Part shown: positions 8,853-20,100 of the stretch, one piece after another
Position numbering within the stretch: position 1 is the first letter of the stretch
Layout: each line of letters starts with the position of its first letter
Assembly (NCBI RefSeq): GCF_037975245.1
Contig: NC_092574.1
Span: 24,121,713 to 24,185,712 of the forward strand
Reading direction: 5' to 3'
Length of the DNA stretch: 64,000 nt
From: Apostichopus japonicus
Lineage: Eukaryota > Echinodermata > Holothuroidea > Aspidochirotida > Stichopodidae
Notes under the pieces: model-generated
Told to the model about the DNA's origin: nothing
Seen by the model: the letters and a program-made list of their open reading frames with translations, nothing else
Databases searched by the model: none
Position numbers and translations under genes: made by a program

Positions 8853-9648
8853 GTTATAACGGTTACATCTCTATGTTCCGACGTCTCTATGTTCTGACGT
8901 CTCTATGTTCCGACGTCTCTATATTCCGACGTCTCTATGTTCCGACGTCTCTATGTTCCGACGTCTCTATGTTCCGACAAATTGTTTGGACTCTAATTTT
9001 TTTTGACCAAAATTTTTTCGGACCCATTTTTTTGTGACCCAATTTTTTTCGGACCCCATTCTTTTTGGACCCAATTTTTTTGGACCAACATTTTTAAGGA
9101 TCCAATTTTTTTTCGGGCCCAATTTTTGTTCACCCCAATTTTTTATGGACCCAATTTTTTTGAACCTTAATTTTTTGGACCCGATTTTTGGGGACCCATT
9201 TTTTTATCGGACCTTATTTTTTGGGACCTAATTTTGGGTCACAAAAGAATGGGGTCCGAAAAAAGTTGGGTCCCAAAAAGTTTTGGTCCAAAAAGATATT
9301 GGGGTCCAAAAAAAATTTGGTCCAAAAGAATTGGGTACCCTAAAAATATTGGGTCCAAAAAAAATTTGGTCCAAAAAGATATTGGGTCCAAAAAATGGTG
9401 TCCGAAGAGATATTGGGTCCAAAACATAGGGTCCGAAAAAAAATTGGGTCCCAAAAAATTTTGGTCCAAAGAAAAATTGGGTCCAAAAAAATTTTGGTAC
9501 AAAAAAAATGGGGTCCGAAGACAAATTGGGTCACAAATGGGGTCAGAATAAAATTTGGTCAAAAAAAATTAGAGTCCAAACAATTTGTCGGAACATAGAG
9601 ACGTCGGAACATAGAGACGTCGGAACATAGGGATGTCACCGTTATAAC
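8853..9648. mobile_element. Foldback element: long inverted repeat built of tandem repeats
   Basis: The left arm runs from gttataacggttacatctct to about 9236; the right arm runs back from accgttataac at 9648. Each arm has an outer palindromic end (gttataac), several 16-bp repeats (ctatgttccgacgtct; seven on the left, about three on the right), an acaaattgtttggactctaa junction, and an inner array of about 15-19-bp repeats (ttttttggacccaa and variants) whose complement fills the other arm. The centre is near 9240. Tandem-repeat arms with no coding sequence are characteristic of foldback-type transposons. ORFs here (repeating FGP/FFGPN peptides) are repeat artefacts. Confidence 0.85.
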
Positions 9649-11360
9649 GTAGAACCCGATAAGACATATTTGGCCTACTTTGATTTGCGGCGTTGCATGG
9701 TTGATAATATGTATAATAGCGAACAGGGGAGTTAAATTGGACTCCTATGGTTTTTGCACAAGTGTATGTCACTTATTCCCAAGTATTGACTGCGACGTGC
9801 TTTGTGGACACTGTACACAAATAGACAAGGGAACGGAGAACACGCTGAGTTCCCCTTTCAGGTCAACGATTACTCAAATTTATCAACAATCTTTGCTTTA
9901 ATATGGTGATTTAAAACTGAATCGGGGAACCACCCTTTCCTGTCATTTGAATGAACAATTCTGAAAGGAATCGTTTAGCACACATTTTGTTCACACGTCT
10001 AAAAAAGAACCGATTTTATCCCTCTCTATTCAATCAAATGAAACTGTGGCACTACCACTAAAATTGATATAAAGTACTTATCCTTAAATGACAGACTGAA
10101 CCGGTTAACTTCTAACCTTTCATGGAGCATGTAAAAAAAAAAAAAAAAAATAACTAACGAAAATATCACAAGGGAATTTTTTTTGGGAGGAAATCCTTGA
10201 GCTTGCTGTGGAACGTTCCTATAGGTACTTATTCAGGTTGTGAAAAATGCTCTTCTTAAAAGAAAAGAGTTTAACTATCAGAAAGATAAAATTTCAATAA
10301 TATTCATCATCCATATTTCATAGCTGAATGGGTTTTTCCTCTTAATTTACCACATTATAAGGCCTCCCGAAAGGAGAAGGGGAGGTAGGGTGAGGTGTCA
10401 GACTGTACCTCAGCCCAGAGGAATGGAGGGGCCCTGGAAAATATGGGATAATATACTTTAAGGAAACTTGAAGAGTGAAAAAGTGGGCCTGTTGACATTA
10501 CATGCAGAACATCCAGTTCTTGGGTCGCATTTTCCCTCTCACCCCATAACTAGATTAATCATCCATTAATCAAGTGGGTCCCAGCCCACTCCCTGCCCCT
10601 TACCAGGAAGTTCAACAGGGGGTCCCATTCCAATTGAAAGAAATAGATTTCACTGATCTCCTACACCATTTCCACTTTTCTACTGAAATAGAGAAACTGG
10701 ACAAAATATCAAATAATTTGATCATAATAATAAATAATACACATTGACTGCTTCAAAATCCAACAACTTCTTTATTTTCAATTTCTCTTTTGTACGAATC
10801 ATTATTTAATAGGATAAATTCTTTTAAGATTCGTTAACTATAAAATGAGAGGCCAACATTTCACAAAGGCATAGAACTTGGTTCTTTCCAGGTGACGTTG
10901 TCATACTAGATACATATTCGTTACGGTCGAGACACATACATGAAGATACAACCCGCATTGAACTGGAAAAGAACATTTACATAGCAGATGAATGATAATG
11001 ATACAGTAGAATATGCTAAAATACAGACTGACTCTACCAGTGATGCAATCAGTTCTTTTTTCTGATGCATTGACTCATTGGGAGAGAGAATTTATAACCC
11101 ATATACAACCACATACCTTTACTAAGTCAAAAGTTGCTACACGTTGTACATTGAATATGCATGATATTGCCGCTGCTACTGCATATGCATAATATTGCTG
11201 CACTGCTACTGAATATGCATGAACCGATGATGGTATGTTTTATATAATACATAACTAACATTGTGTCAAATTAGTGTGACTTTATATCAATGTAACAAGA
11301 TATGCAACCACCAAGGTCTGAGGTCCTGATGACACATGTTAGACATTTTTGAGGATGTGG
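9649..11360. other. Intergenic DNA without recognisable genes
   Basis: No convincing exon on either strand. Contains an A-run near 10132-10150, short low-complexity C/T-rich stretches, and a small repeat of atattgc/tgcatgcat type near 11155-11225. Nothing indicates a third gene. Confidence 0.4.
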
Positions 11361-11361
11361 G

Positions 11362-11406
11362 AGAAGGGGTGGGAGAAGGGGTGGGAGAAAGGGTGGGAGT
11401 AGGGAG
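11362..11406 (+). repeat. Short G-rich tandem repeat, 12-bp unit
   Basis: Three to four copies of gtgggagaaggg-type units. Confidence 0.7.
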
Positions 11407-11732
11407 GTACAGGTGCCAGTGGTGTCTGATGGGATTGCTAAACTTACTCCAATGAAAATAGTCCAGATTACATACCAGTTGTTTAAACCATAGTTACATG
11501 TAGGTGATTGCCTAGCAATGTTGTGAGAATTTAAACTGGTCATGCTAAGATCAAGCTGGCTACTCTTAACATGTAATCACATGGAAAAGCTTAACATGTA
11601 ACACTAATTATGTTATATAAAACAAGAATAAATTGCCTAGTTCAATGAACTCATTATTACATGTGGTTCATTACATGACATTCCTCACATATATATTCAT
11701 ACATATATATACATATATATATATTCATAAAG

Positions 11733-11810
11733 AAGGAGGCCCAGGTTCGAAGCCCGGTGATGGCTGGAAGTTTGTCGCTGTTCTGGATTTTCCAACTCAT
11801 TACAATTTCA

Positions 11811-11878
<68 letters not shown>
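11733..11878 (+). mobile_element. tRNA-derived SINE, 5'-truncated copy, ending in (TA)n
   Basis: Starts near ggaggcccaggttcgaagcc, which contains a polymerase III B-box (ggttcgaagcc). It continues with the family tail ctgttctggattttccaac and caatttcaat, and ends in a (TA)n tract (11814-11878). The A-box half is missing. Same family as 31918-32060 and the inverted copy at 50906-50972. Confidence 0.75.
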
Positions 11879-11880
<2 letters not shown>

Positions 11881-12139
11881 TATGTTCACATATATCTAAC
11901 CTGTTACCAGTTCTACATGTCTTGATTACGTGAACTTTTTGGATTAAAATACCAGCACTTTGAGAAATAACCCCCTACAAGACATGAAGATACAACGATA
12001 TCGAAAATTGCCAGTTTACTATTCGTGATTTTCCTACATTGTAATCAGCTGTATGATTCCACAGGGCTGAAGTAATGTTTTATGTCACATTAAACACAAA
12101 CTACATGCAGCCAGTTTGCAACCTAGAATTATTATTCAC

Positions 12140-12805
12140 CATAACTTCATAACCCACCGTGTTCAGCAGTTCAAATTTACATACCAATGGTGTTCATTAT
12201 GCTAGAATTACATAAGCCATGGTGTTCCTTATGCAAGAATAACATAACTAATGGTGTTCATTATGCAAGAATTACGTAACCAACAGTGTTCATTATGCAA
12301 GAATTACATAACCAACCGTGTTCAGAATCTAAAACTTACATAACCTATGGTGTTCATTATACAAGAATAACATAACCCATGGTGTTCATTATGCAAGAAT
12401 AACATAACCCATGGTGTTCATTATGCAAGAATCAGTAACCAATAGTGTTCATTGTGCAAGAATTACATAACAAACCGTGTTCAGAATCTAAAACTTACAT
12501 AACCTATGGTGTTCATTATACAAGAATAACATAACCCATGGTGTTCATTATGCAAGAATAACATAACAGATGGTGTTCATTATGCAAGAATCACGTAACC
12601 AACAGTGTTCATTATGCAAGAATTACATAACCAACCGTATTCAGAATCTAAATCTTACATTACCAGTGGTGTTCATTAGGCAAGAATTACATACCCATTG
12701 GTGTTCATTATGCAAGAATAACATAACCGATGGTGTTCATTATGCAAGAATTATGTAACCAACGGTGTTCATTGTATAAAACTTACATAACCCATGGTGT
12801 TCAAT
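12140..12805 (+). repeat. Minisatellite, about 33-bp unit with higher-order structure
   Basis: About 19 copies of a unit like catggtgttcattatgcaag followed by aataacataacc. A variant unit (gtgttcagaatctaaaactt) recurs at about 12306, 12473 and 12634, showing a higher-order period of roughly 165 bp (five units). Confidence 0.9.
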
Positions 12806-14175
12806 AGTGGGAACACCAAGGCTGGTATTTTCTAAACAATTAAAATTTGAATCTAACGATGAGTTGAGAATCGAAAAAACCTGATATTTTGCTTCAAGGT
12901 AAAGTGGGTTTTCCATTTGACTCCTTTCATATTATTATGAGGGCTTAGTACTTTAGATTTAACGTATGACAGAAAGTAGTGTTTGATTGTAGCCTGAATT
13001 AACAAATCACCGTTTGCTGATGATAAAAGAATGCGAAATTTGACGTCTCCAAAGTGATAGTGAAACTACACAAGCCGTAAAGCCACAGGGTGGTGTCCTT
13101 ACACAAAGCCATGCCCTCAGATAAATTCACAGTAACCCTTAAACCAACCTCCTAAAACTTAAGCAGTCCACACCTGAGTGAGTTTTATCACCCTTCATAT
13201 TTCTTCATTCTACGTTTTAAGCTTATTTTGAAACATAAACCTTTTTTTTTCGTTTTGTTTACTTGAATACTAAAATAATCTACTCTTTGGCTTGATTAGT
13301 ATAAACAGGCGTAAGTTCGAATGTAAGAAACATAATTGAAGGAAAAAAAAGTATAATTGGAAGAAAATTTCTACGTATTTCAATATAGTCAACATATTAC
13401 ACTGTACAGTGATGAATTTTCAAGAAAAAAATTAAAGGCAAAAAAAAAAAAAAATATTGACAAACTTTGCAAGAATGCAAAAACAACTTCCCAAAAACAA
13501 ACATTACAAATAACAAGATAAACTTTACAATGTAAGATGGATTTTATTTTATTCCTAATATTATTATTTTTTAAACTCTTTGTTCAGTATTTTCAAAGTA
13601 CACTTAATATCTCTTGGTGATAACTTCAGAGTTACCTCTCACATCAAAAAACAAGCATGCTCCCCTCCCCTCCCACCCCCACCCCCATTATGCTTCACAT
13701 GCAGAACTCAAAAATTATATAGAAAAATACTAAAGAAAAAATACTAAGTAAAGAGGTGGCTGCTTAATATATTCAATGACTTTTAGGCAATAAAACTTCT
13801 GATCACTGTTTCCTATTCATAAATGCAAAACAAAATAAAAGGTTCTTAGATATTGTACAGTAGTGGAAATAAGGCAAATGATGTGTCTAGCTAAATGTGT
13901 ATGAGGTACCAGCCAGCCATTTTATTACATCAAAGTAACCTGTACATTTGTCACCAACATTCAACTTAAAATAATATAACAGTATCTGGATGTTTTGTTG
14001 GCTAACTCACCAACTTTCTAGTTTGACATTCCTACGACTGCAGAAGAAAAAACTGGATTATTAAACACCTGAAAACAACTGTGTTAATAAGACTGATTCT
14101 AAACTACCAGTTATGTCTCATTTGAGAAAGGTGTAGCTGGCATGAATTACCAAAATATAATAATGTATCTATTTC
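12806..14175. other. Intergenic DNA without recognisable genes
   Basis: AT-rich, with A-runs near 13341 and 13441, and a short pyrimidine tract (ctcccctcccctcccacccc) near 13660. No exon or RNA gene seen. Confidence 0.4.
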
Positions 14176-14184
14176 TTATTCGTG

Positions 14185-14475
14185 GATGCAGGAAGGACCT
14201 GATCCCATTCGTGGATGCAGGAACGATCTGATCCCATTCATGAATGCAGGAACGACCTGATCCCATTCATGATGCAGGAACGACCTGATCCCATTCATGA
14301 AAGCAGGAACGACCTGATCCCATTTGTGAATGCAGGAACAACCTGATCCCATTCATGATGCAGGAACGACCTGATCCCATCCATGAAAGCAGGAACGACC
14401 TGATCCCATTCATAAATGCAGGAATGACCTGATCCCATTCGTGGATGCAGGAACGACCTGATGCCATTTGTGCCC
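14185..14475 (+). repeat. Minisatellite, about 28-29-bp unit
   Basis: About ten copies of gcaggaacgacctgatccca followed by ttcatgaat or ttcgtggat. The minus-strand ORF here (repeated WDQV, SGRSC peptides) only reflects the repeat. Confidence 0.9.
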
Positions 14476-14567
14476 TGAATGTGCCTACATATAAAAGTTT
14501 CAAGCTTTCATCCCATAGTTACCCAGAGTATGGTAACCATGCCTACCTGAACTACATGGGTCTGATA

Positions 14568-14632
14568 AGCACACACTCTAAGCCTTTCCTTGTGTAAAGC
14601 ACAATTAATGCTTAATAGTGACAACATATGAA
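14568..14632 (+). repeat. Dispersed repeat, copy 2 (partner at 6835-6895)
   Basis: Shares cactctaagcc, ttccttgtgta, atgcttaatagt and acaacatatgaa with copy 1. It lies just downstream of a 29-bp minisatellite. It is probably a fragment of an interspersed family. Confidence 0.6.
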
Positions 14633-17026
14633 CTCTGTCCATTTCATTGACATGTTAATACGCATGTGTAAAGTGAGTTGGGAATGGCATTTATTTCAGT
14701 CACACTAATGTATTTTTGAATCAATTTTTATCTTGTAATAGCTTGAAGTCCACAAATGGCTCTTAAAGAATATGCAATTCCTTCTTTTTTTTTGTCTTGA
14801 AAATTCAAACCCCCCCCCAAAACAAAACAAAAAACCAGAAGAAAAATTGCATTAAAAAACATAAAATATAACCTTCTACTATTAACCCTGGTTATTTATT
14901 CTGTTAACAAATAAAATTAAGAGGTATGCATAATTGACAGAGGTTTTATTTGGGTCCTCCTGCCTTGCTAGGGTGTGTTTTGTGCAAGATGCTATGAGGT
15001 ATGTGTACAGATACAAGGTATGAAATCCATCCTAAAATGAATATTCATTATTATGAGGTCAGGTGATAAAATAACAATCTTCCATTGGCTAGCCTCACTG
15101 GTATACAAGGGTGGAGACTGCTTTGTGGAAACTCACTTTTAGTATTACAAGAGAGAAATTGTGTTTCTTTACTAAGAGTGTTTACTCGGTCATTAGTAGT
15201 CGTCAGTACTAGTGTTAAGTATATGCGCATAAATCATGCTTGAGTAATTTATACAAGTGTTTCTAGTGTCTCTTCACTACTTGCAGTTTTAGAGCAAACA
15301 AGAAGAAGAACTGGAATATTAGAGAGAGATCAAATATATACAGGCGATTAGTTAACTTCCAATAACCATGCTCACTGAGAAAAACAGACGACGCATGGGT
15401 GCTATGCCATACTGCGGGAACAGTAAATCAATGTAAGTGTGTTTTAAATGTAGATGGAGAAATATGTTTATTATAAGGGACTTGTACGGAAACACCTTTT
15501 GAACTTTCTGACGATTCATCTGAATTAACATTACGAGAAAGATCTTCCAAGACTCAATACATATGCTCCTTTCAAACAAATACGGAACATAACACACCGA
15601 CCGAGTCCGATTGAGTGAGACCCCAAGAGATGCCCAAACTATGTGACTTTTGCTACTTCAAATTCACCTTTGCCGCAGGATGTGATATGTACAATAAGAA
15701 AAACGATATTTAAGTTTGAAAGAAGTGCAAACAATACATAGCCATCATGTGATGTTGTTTTAACATAACATTTTATAACAAAGGCTTATTTAATATATCA
15801 CAAGAAACTGAGTTTCAGAAATTTGGAAAGTTACGAAGAAAAAAAACAAAAACAAAAAAACTTTTGAGATCGAACTTTCATCTTAAAGTGATGTGAGAAA
15901 CTTGTTCCATTCAAATTAACCCGGAGTACTACTATTCAGGGACCAAATGAAAAAACCGCTCATCTATGGCTTAATATAGACTTGTACATATTCAGATTTG
16001 TGTCCTCACAAAGCTGGAATTACTTTTTCTTTATGAGTGTGCATCATGATAAAACCAAACGATGCTGTAATCCTTTTACATTTGTACAAACAGCTCTTGG
16101 AAATTTTGTCTGCCCATGTTCAAAACCCTCGCACAGATCGCATCCGATGAGGATTCGCGACGAGCTAAAGTCCTAAATCGACCAATCGCAGCGGAGCTCT
16201 TCCCTGATATGGTTACGTGGAATGTCGAACTTTGACAAAGTCCGTCTTGGTTCGTTGCCCCTTAATGGTTGAAGTCACCCAAAGAAATATACATCTGTTA
16301 ATATCTTTCAGTAATCTGCAACAAAGGGGAGGAGAGATGAAATAGAAAGGAATTAAGTCACTTGGAAGTCAGGTTTGGAATGTCCACTTAGTGAAGAGAA
16401 CTATTGGGGTGTATAATAAACGTGGACAAATACTAGTGTATTTCCATTTTCATAACATAGAGACCCACTCAAGGAAGAATGAAGTGTGCAACGACATAAT
16501 CCTCCCCCGGGACACGACCCTGGGTCTCAACACCTCTGTATTTGTCCTCCATTTGAATGTCAAGTCAGTAGCCAGCCATGCAGGCTACAACAAACAGATA
16601 GAAAGCTATAAGTCATTCGACACATACACCGCACAAATGACTGTTTGGACTTGTCCGGGTAGCTTTCTTCTAAGCCATCCATAGGAAAGAGAGCAAAAGT
16701 CAACAAATTTTGAGGCCCGCCACTTGGAAGCTTCTGTGAGGACTAGGTAACAACCCACTGGGATGCCCACCACTCAGATTCCATCCTCAGAATAACTTGA
16801 AAACTAATCGGGGCTACAGACGTCACATCCAGCTCCAAAAATTGCATATAAAAACTGTTGATGTCTGGAATAATCCAGCTGTGCGCACTGAAAAATTTTG
16901 AGATCCGCTTTTGTGCCCCAACACGTAGTTCACAGAACTGTCGCTTCTATAGAAAAAGTTACTGTGTAATAAAACCCCAACTGCAACAACGACGAAACAG
17001 CAACTTACTCGCTTAGAACGGGGGGT
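14633..17026 (-). other. Probable dach 3' UTR and downstream flank
   Basis: Lies immediately downstream of the dach stop codon at 17027. No coding exon seen. A minus-strand AATAAA exists at 15467-15472 (tttatt on the plus strand), a possible polyadenylation signal about 1.5 kb beyond the stop, and another near 14892-14900. Which is used cannot be told from sequence. Confidence 0.35.
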
Positions 17027-17139
17027 TTAATGAGAGTTGTATCCCACTAACGACGCTTTCTCAGACGTCATTGATACTTCATAATTAGAATCTTGATCAA
17101 CTTTCTCGTGCTTCTTAGGTTCACTATCTTGGAATGCCT
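17027..17139 (-). CDS. dach: dach terminal exon
   Basis: After a strong acceptor (cctttcttgcag) the frame gives [37 protein letters not shown] and a TAA. Phase 1 in matches the upstream donor. This tail has no strong similarity that I recall to the vertebrate end (which finishes YLKTTVMY), so the exon rests on splice signals, phase and gene-like composition. Confidence 0.75.
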
Positions 17140-20100
17140 CTGCAAGAAAGGAATCAGATGGAAATGCTACATTGGTCTTCATCTACAATCCGCTATTAAA
17201 AAACGTAAAATAACTGTCCTCAGAGGATTTTAAGAAAACGTTGAAGAGCACAACCGAAGAAAACGACTGTTATGAATATTGTCGATATGGTGATAAAAGT
17301 TTACACAATTTGTGTTCTGCGTTTGGCTTTTGCTTCACTTTGATAGATGTTAACGACTGAAATTTGCAACTGAATTCATATTCTGTGGATTATTTGTCAT
17401 TATGGGTAACCGGGATTAGAGTGGTCTTGAAGGCCATCACACGATGTATTAATTTATGTTGCAAGCCTCTACAAAGAATAACCTACATAACTTCAAAATA
17501 TAGGGGAATGAAATATAGAAGATATATACACCAGCCACCGTGATGTAAATATTTACCTTAGCTTTCTACATAAAAAAAATTAATTTGAAATGCAATCATA
17601 AATTCCTTTGATTCCATTTATTCCTTTCGGGTATATCTTCAAACCAGTATCGGTTCCCCCTCTATTCAATAACTTGCCCTATTACTTTAAATCAAAACAG
17701 TGACTGCACCATTTGACTATAACTAGTGCGGGGTCAACATCAATTCCACTCCAGTTTAAGCTAATGGTTTTCTTATAATACATTCACTCAAAAATAGAGT
17801 CACAAAGGGGGAGGTGTTTTGATGTACTAACAACGTACGAGGAAACTTTTGAAAGCTTTATAAATCGCTTCCTCGTTGGTTGAAGACGGCAAAACTTGTT
17901 TACAAAATGCTCGTAGAAGCTGCCTAACTGTATCGCTTGACACAACTAGACTGGGATGGTTTCTTTAATTATTTTACACTGGAGTACCTGTGGTCCTATG
18001 TCCAGTAAAGTTGATTATAAGCAACACATTTCTGAAGTGAACACAGTCATTTCATGTTGTAGGACAAAAAGGAATAGTTTGCATGTGAAAGTTGCTCTTT
18101 TTACTGGTGCCCGATGAAGGCAGATAAACAACCGACATTATAGTTTCATTGAACAAGTCTTACCACCCATGAACGTTCTGAGTATTGGCTCATTCTTAAA
18201 ATCCATGAATTAGTGTCACAAGAGCATTTTATGAAGAAACTGACATGATAAGAATCAAATCCAGATGTCACTAAAAACTGACCAGTTTGGTAAAATACCC
18301 TTTCAATCCATGTAACAAGTTATCTCTGGCGTAGTTAACCTTTCATGTGTTGTGTATCTGACTTTACCCGTCTAACCCTAGACAAATCGTTGACATGAAA
18401 AACGCTTTTTGGCTTTAAATTCATGATAAGTCATACACAAAAACCTGACAAGGGTGCCAGAAAATGTTTGTTGGTGTTAAAAGATAGAGCTATTAATTAT
18501 TGTCGAGAATATTAGTAACCATTAACAACAATAGATACCGGTCTTTTTTAAACATTTTAACATGAACATGACTGAAGGAGGAAAACAAATGATAGATATT
18601 CTTTTAGAACCAAACTGCATATTGCACTTAAATTTACTTTACTATGTGTACTACGTGTGACTTTATAACAATGGGGAATACCATGACAACATCTACTGTA
18701 TGAACCTTGCACCAGTTTATGGCATGTCTATAATAAATACCAGGACGGGGTTAATTTATATGCTTCATTACAGTTTCATGCATAATTCTCCCCCACTTCT
18801 TTGATGTTTATTTATCGTTTGATTGTGATTAGCTCATTCAGAACCTTTATATCAAATTGCATGAAAACCCAGACAAAAAGTTTTTCTGTTATTATCGACA
18901 AACAAATTATGCACGGTATGACGAATTATGAAGCGAGAGCGACTTCATAATGGAAGTTATTACACAAACAGATATGCCATTTAGGCAGAGAGTCTAGAAA
19001 CACCGGCATAATACAAAGCTGTTTATTTAATTTGCTAAAAAGTTTTAAGTTCTTGCACACTGCAATCCAAACAACTAATTGAAAGGCTTTTTTGTTTGTT
19101 CGGCAGAGGATGACTAAGTTATTCAACCTTATGCGGGACAGCATTACTTCTAAGCACTTCTGGCATTACTATATTTACCGACTTTCTGGACATTTCTCGT
19201 CACTATCTTATCGGTCTTTCATCTTCTCCCCAGCCCAAAACTAGTTCCTACCCCTCATGCCCACCTCTTAGTTCCTACCCCTCATGCCCACCTCTAGTTC
19301 CTACCCCTCATGCCCACCTCTTAGTTCCTACCCCTCATGCCCACCTCTAGTTCCTATCCCTCATGCCCACCTCTAGTTCCTACCCCTCATGCCCACCTCT
19401 TAGTTCCTACCCCTCATGCCCACCTCTAGTTCCTACCCCTCATGCCCACCTCTTAGTTCCTACCCCTCATGCCCACCTCTAGTTCCTATCCCTCATGCCC
19501 ACCTCTAGTTCCTATCCCTCATGCGCACCTCTAGTTCCTACCCCTCATGCCCACCTCTTAGTTCCTGCCCCTCATGCCCATCTCTAGTTCCTACCCCTCA
19601 TGCCCATCTCTAGTTCCTTTACATATTTTTACCTAGCACCTAGCACCACCCCTTGGAGGACTTTTGACACCATTCGTCCTTGACGAACATCATAACACTT
19701 TGGAAAACTGTTATTCAAGGCCAGAAAAGTCTCTCTTTTTTCTGTTGAAGTTTTGCTGTAGGCATCTGAAGGACTGACCTCAATGGTACATGTGTTAGAC
19801 TTAGTCCAGCCACTTTCAGTGATGAGCCTAAGATGCTCAAATTGTAATTCCTTGAAGTATTAAAAGTGAATATAACCTGGACTGACAGAAATGATTCTTT
19901 AACAGTAAACTATCATGACAATATAAAATGTAACTTTGAGCAGAAAAATCATCCTCTATAAGGAAAGACGGGGCTGCCTGAAAAGAATATTTCCCTTATC
20001 TCTGTTCCACCTACCATTCTTCAACCTCTGTGAGTCTCCGTTTACTTTGGTGACAGGTTCAGTCGGGGTAGAGGGAACTTCTCCATTTTCAACATGAGTT

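Noticed and set aside
9034-9598. ORFs on both strands with FGPNFF- and GSKK-like repeats
   Set aside because: They lie in the inner arrays of the foldback element and mirror each other across its centre.
19225-19615. CRISPR-like array
   Set aside because: The repeats are contiguous with no unique spacers and the genome is eukaryotic; this is a minisatellite, as are the other arrays here.
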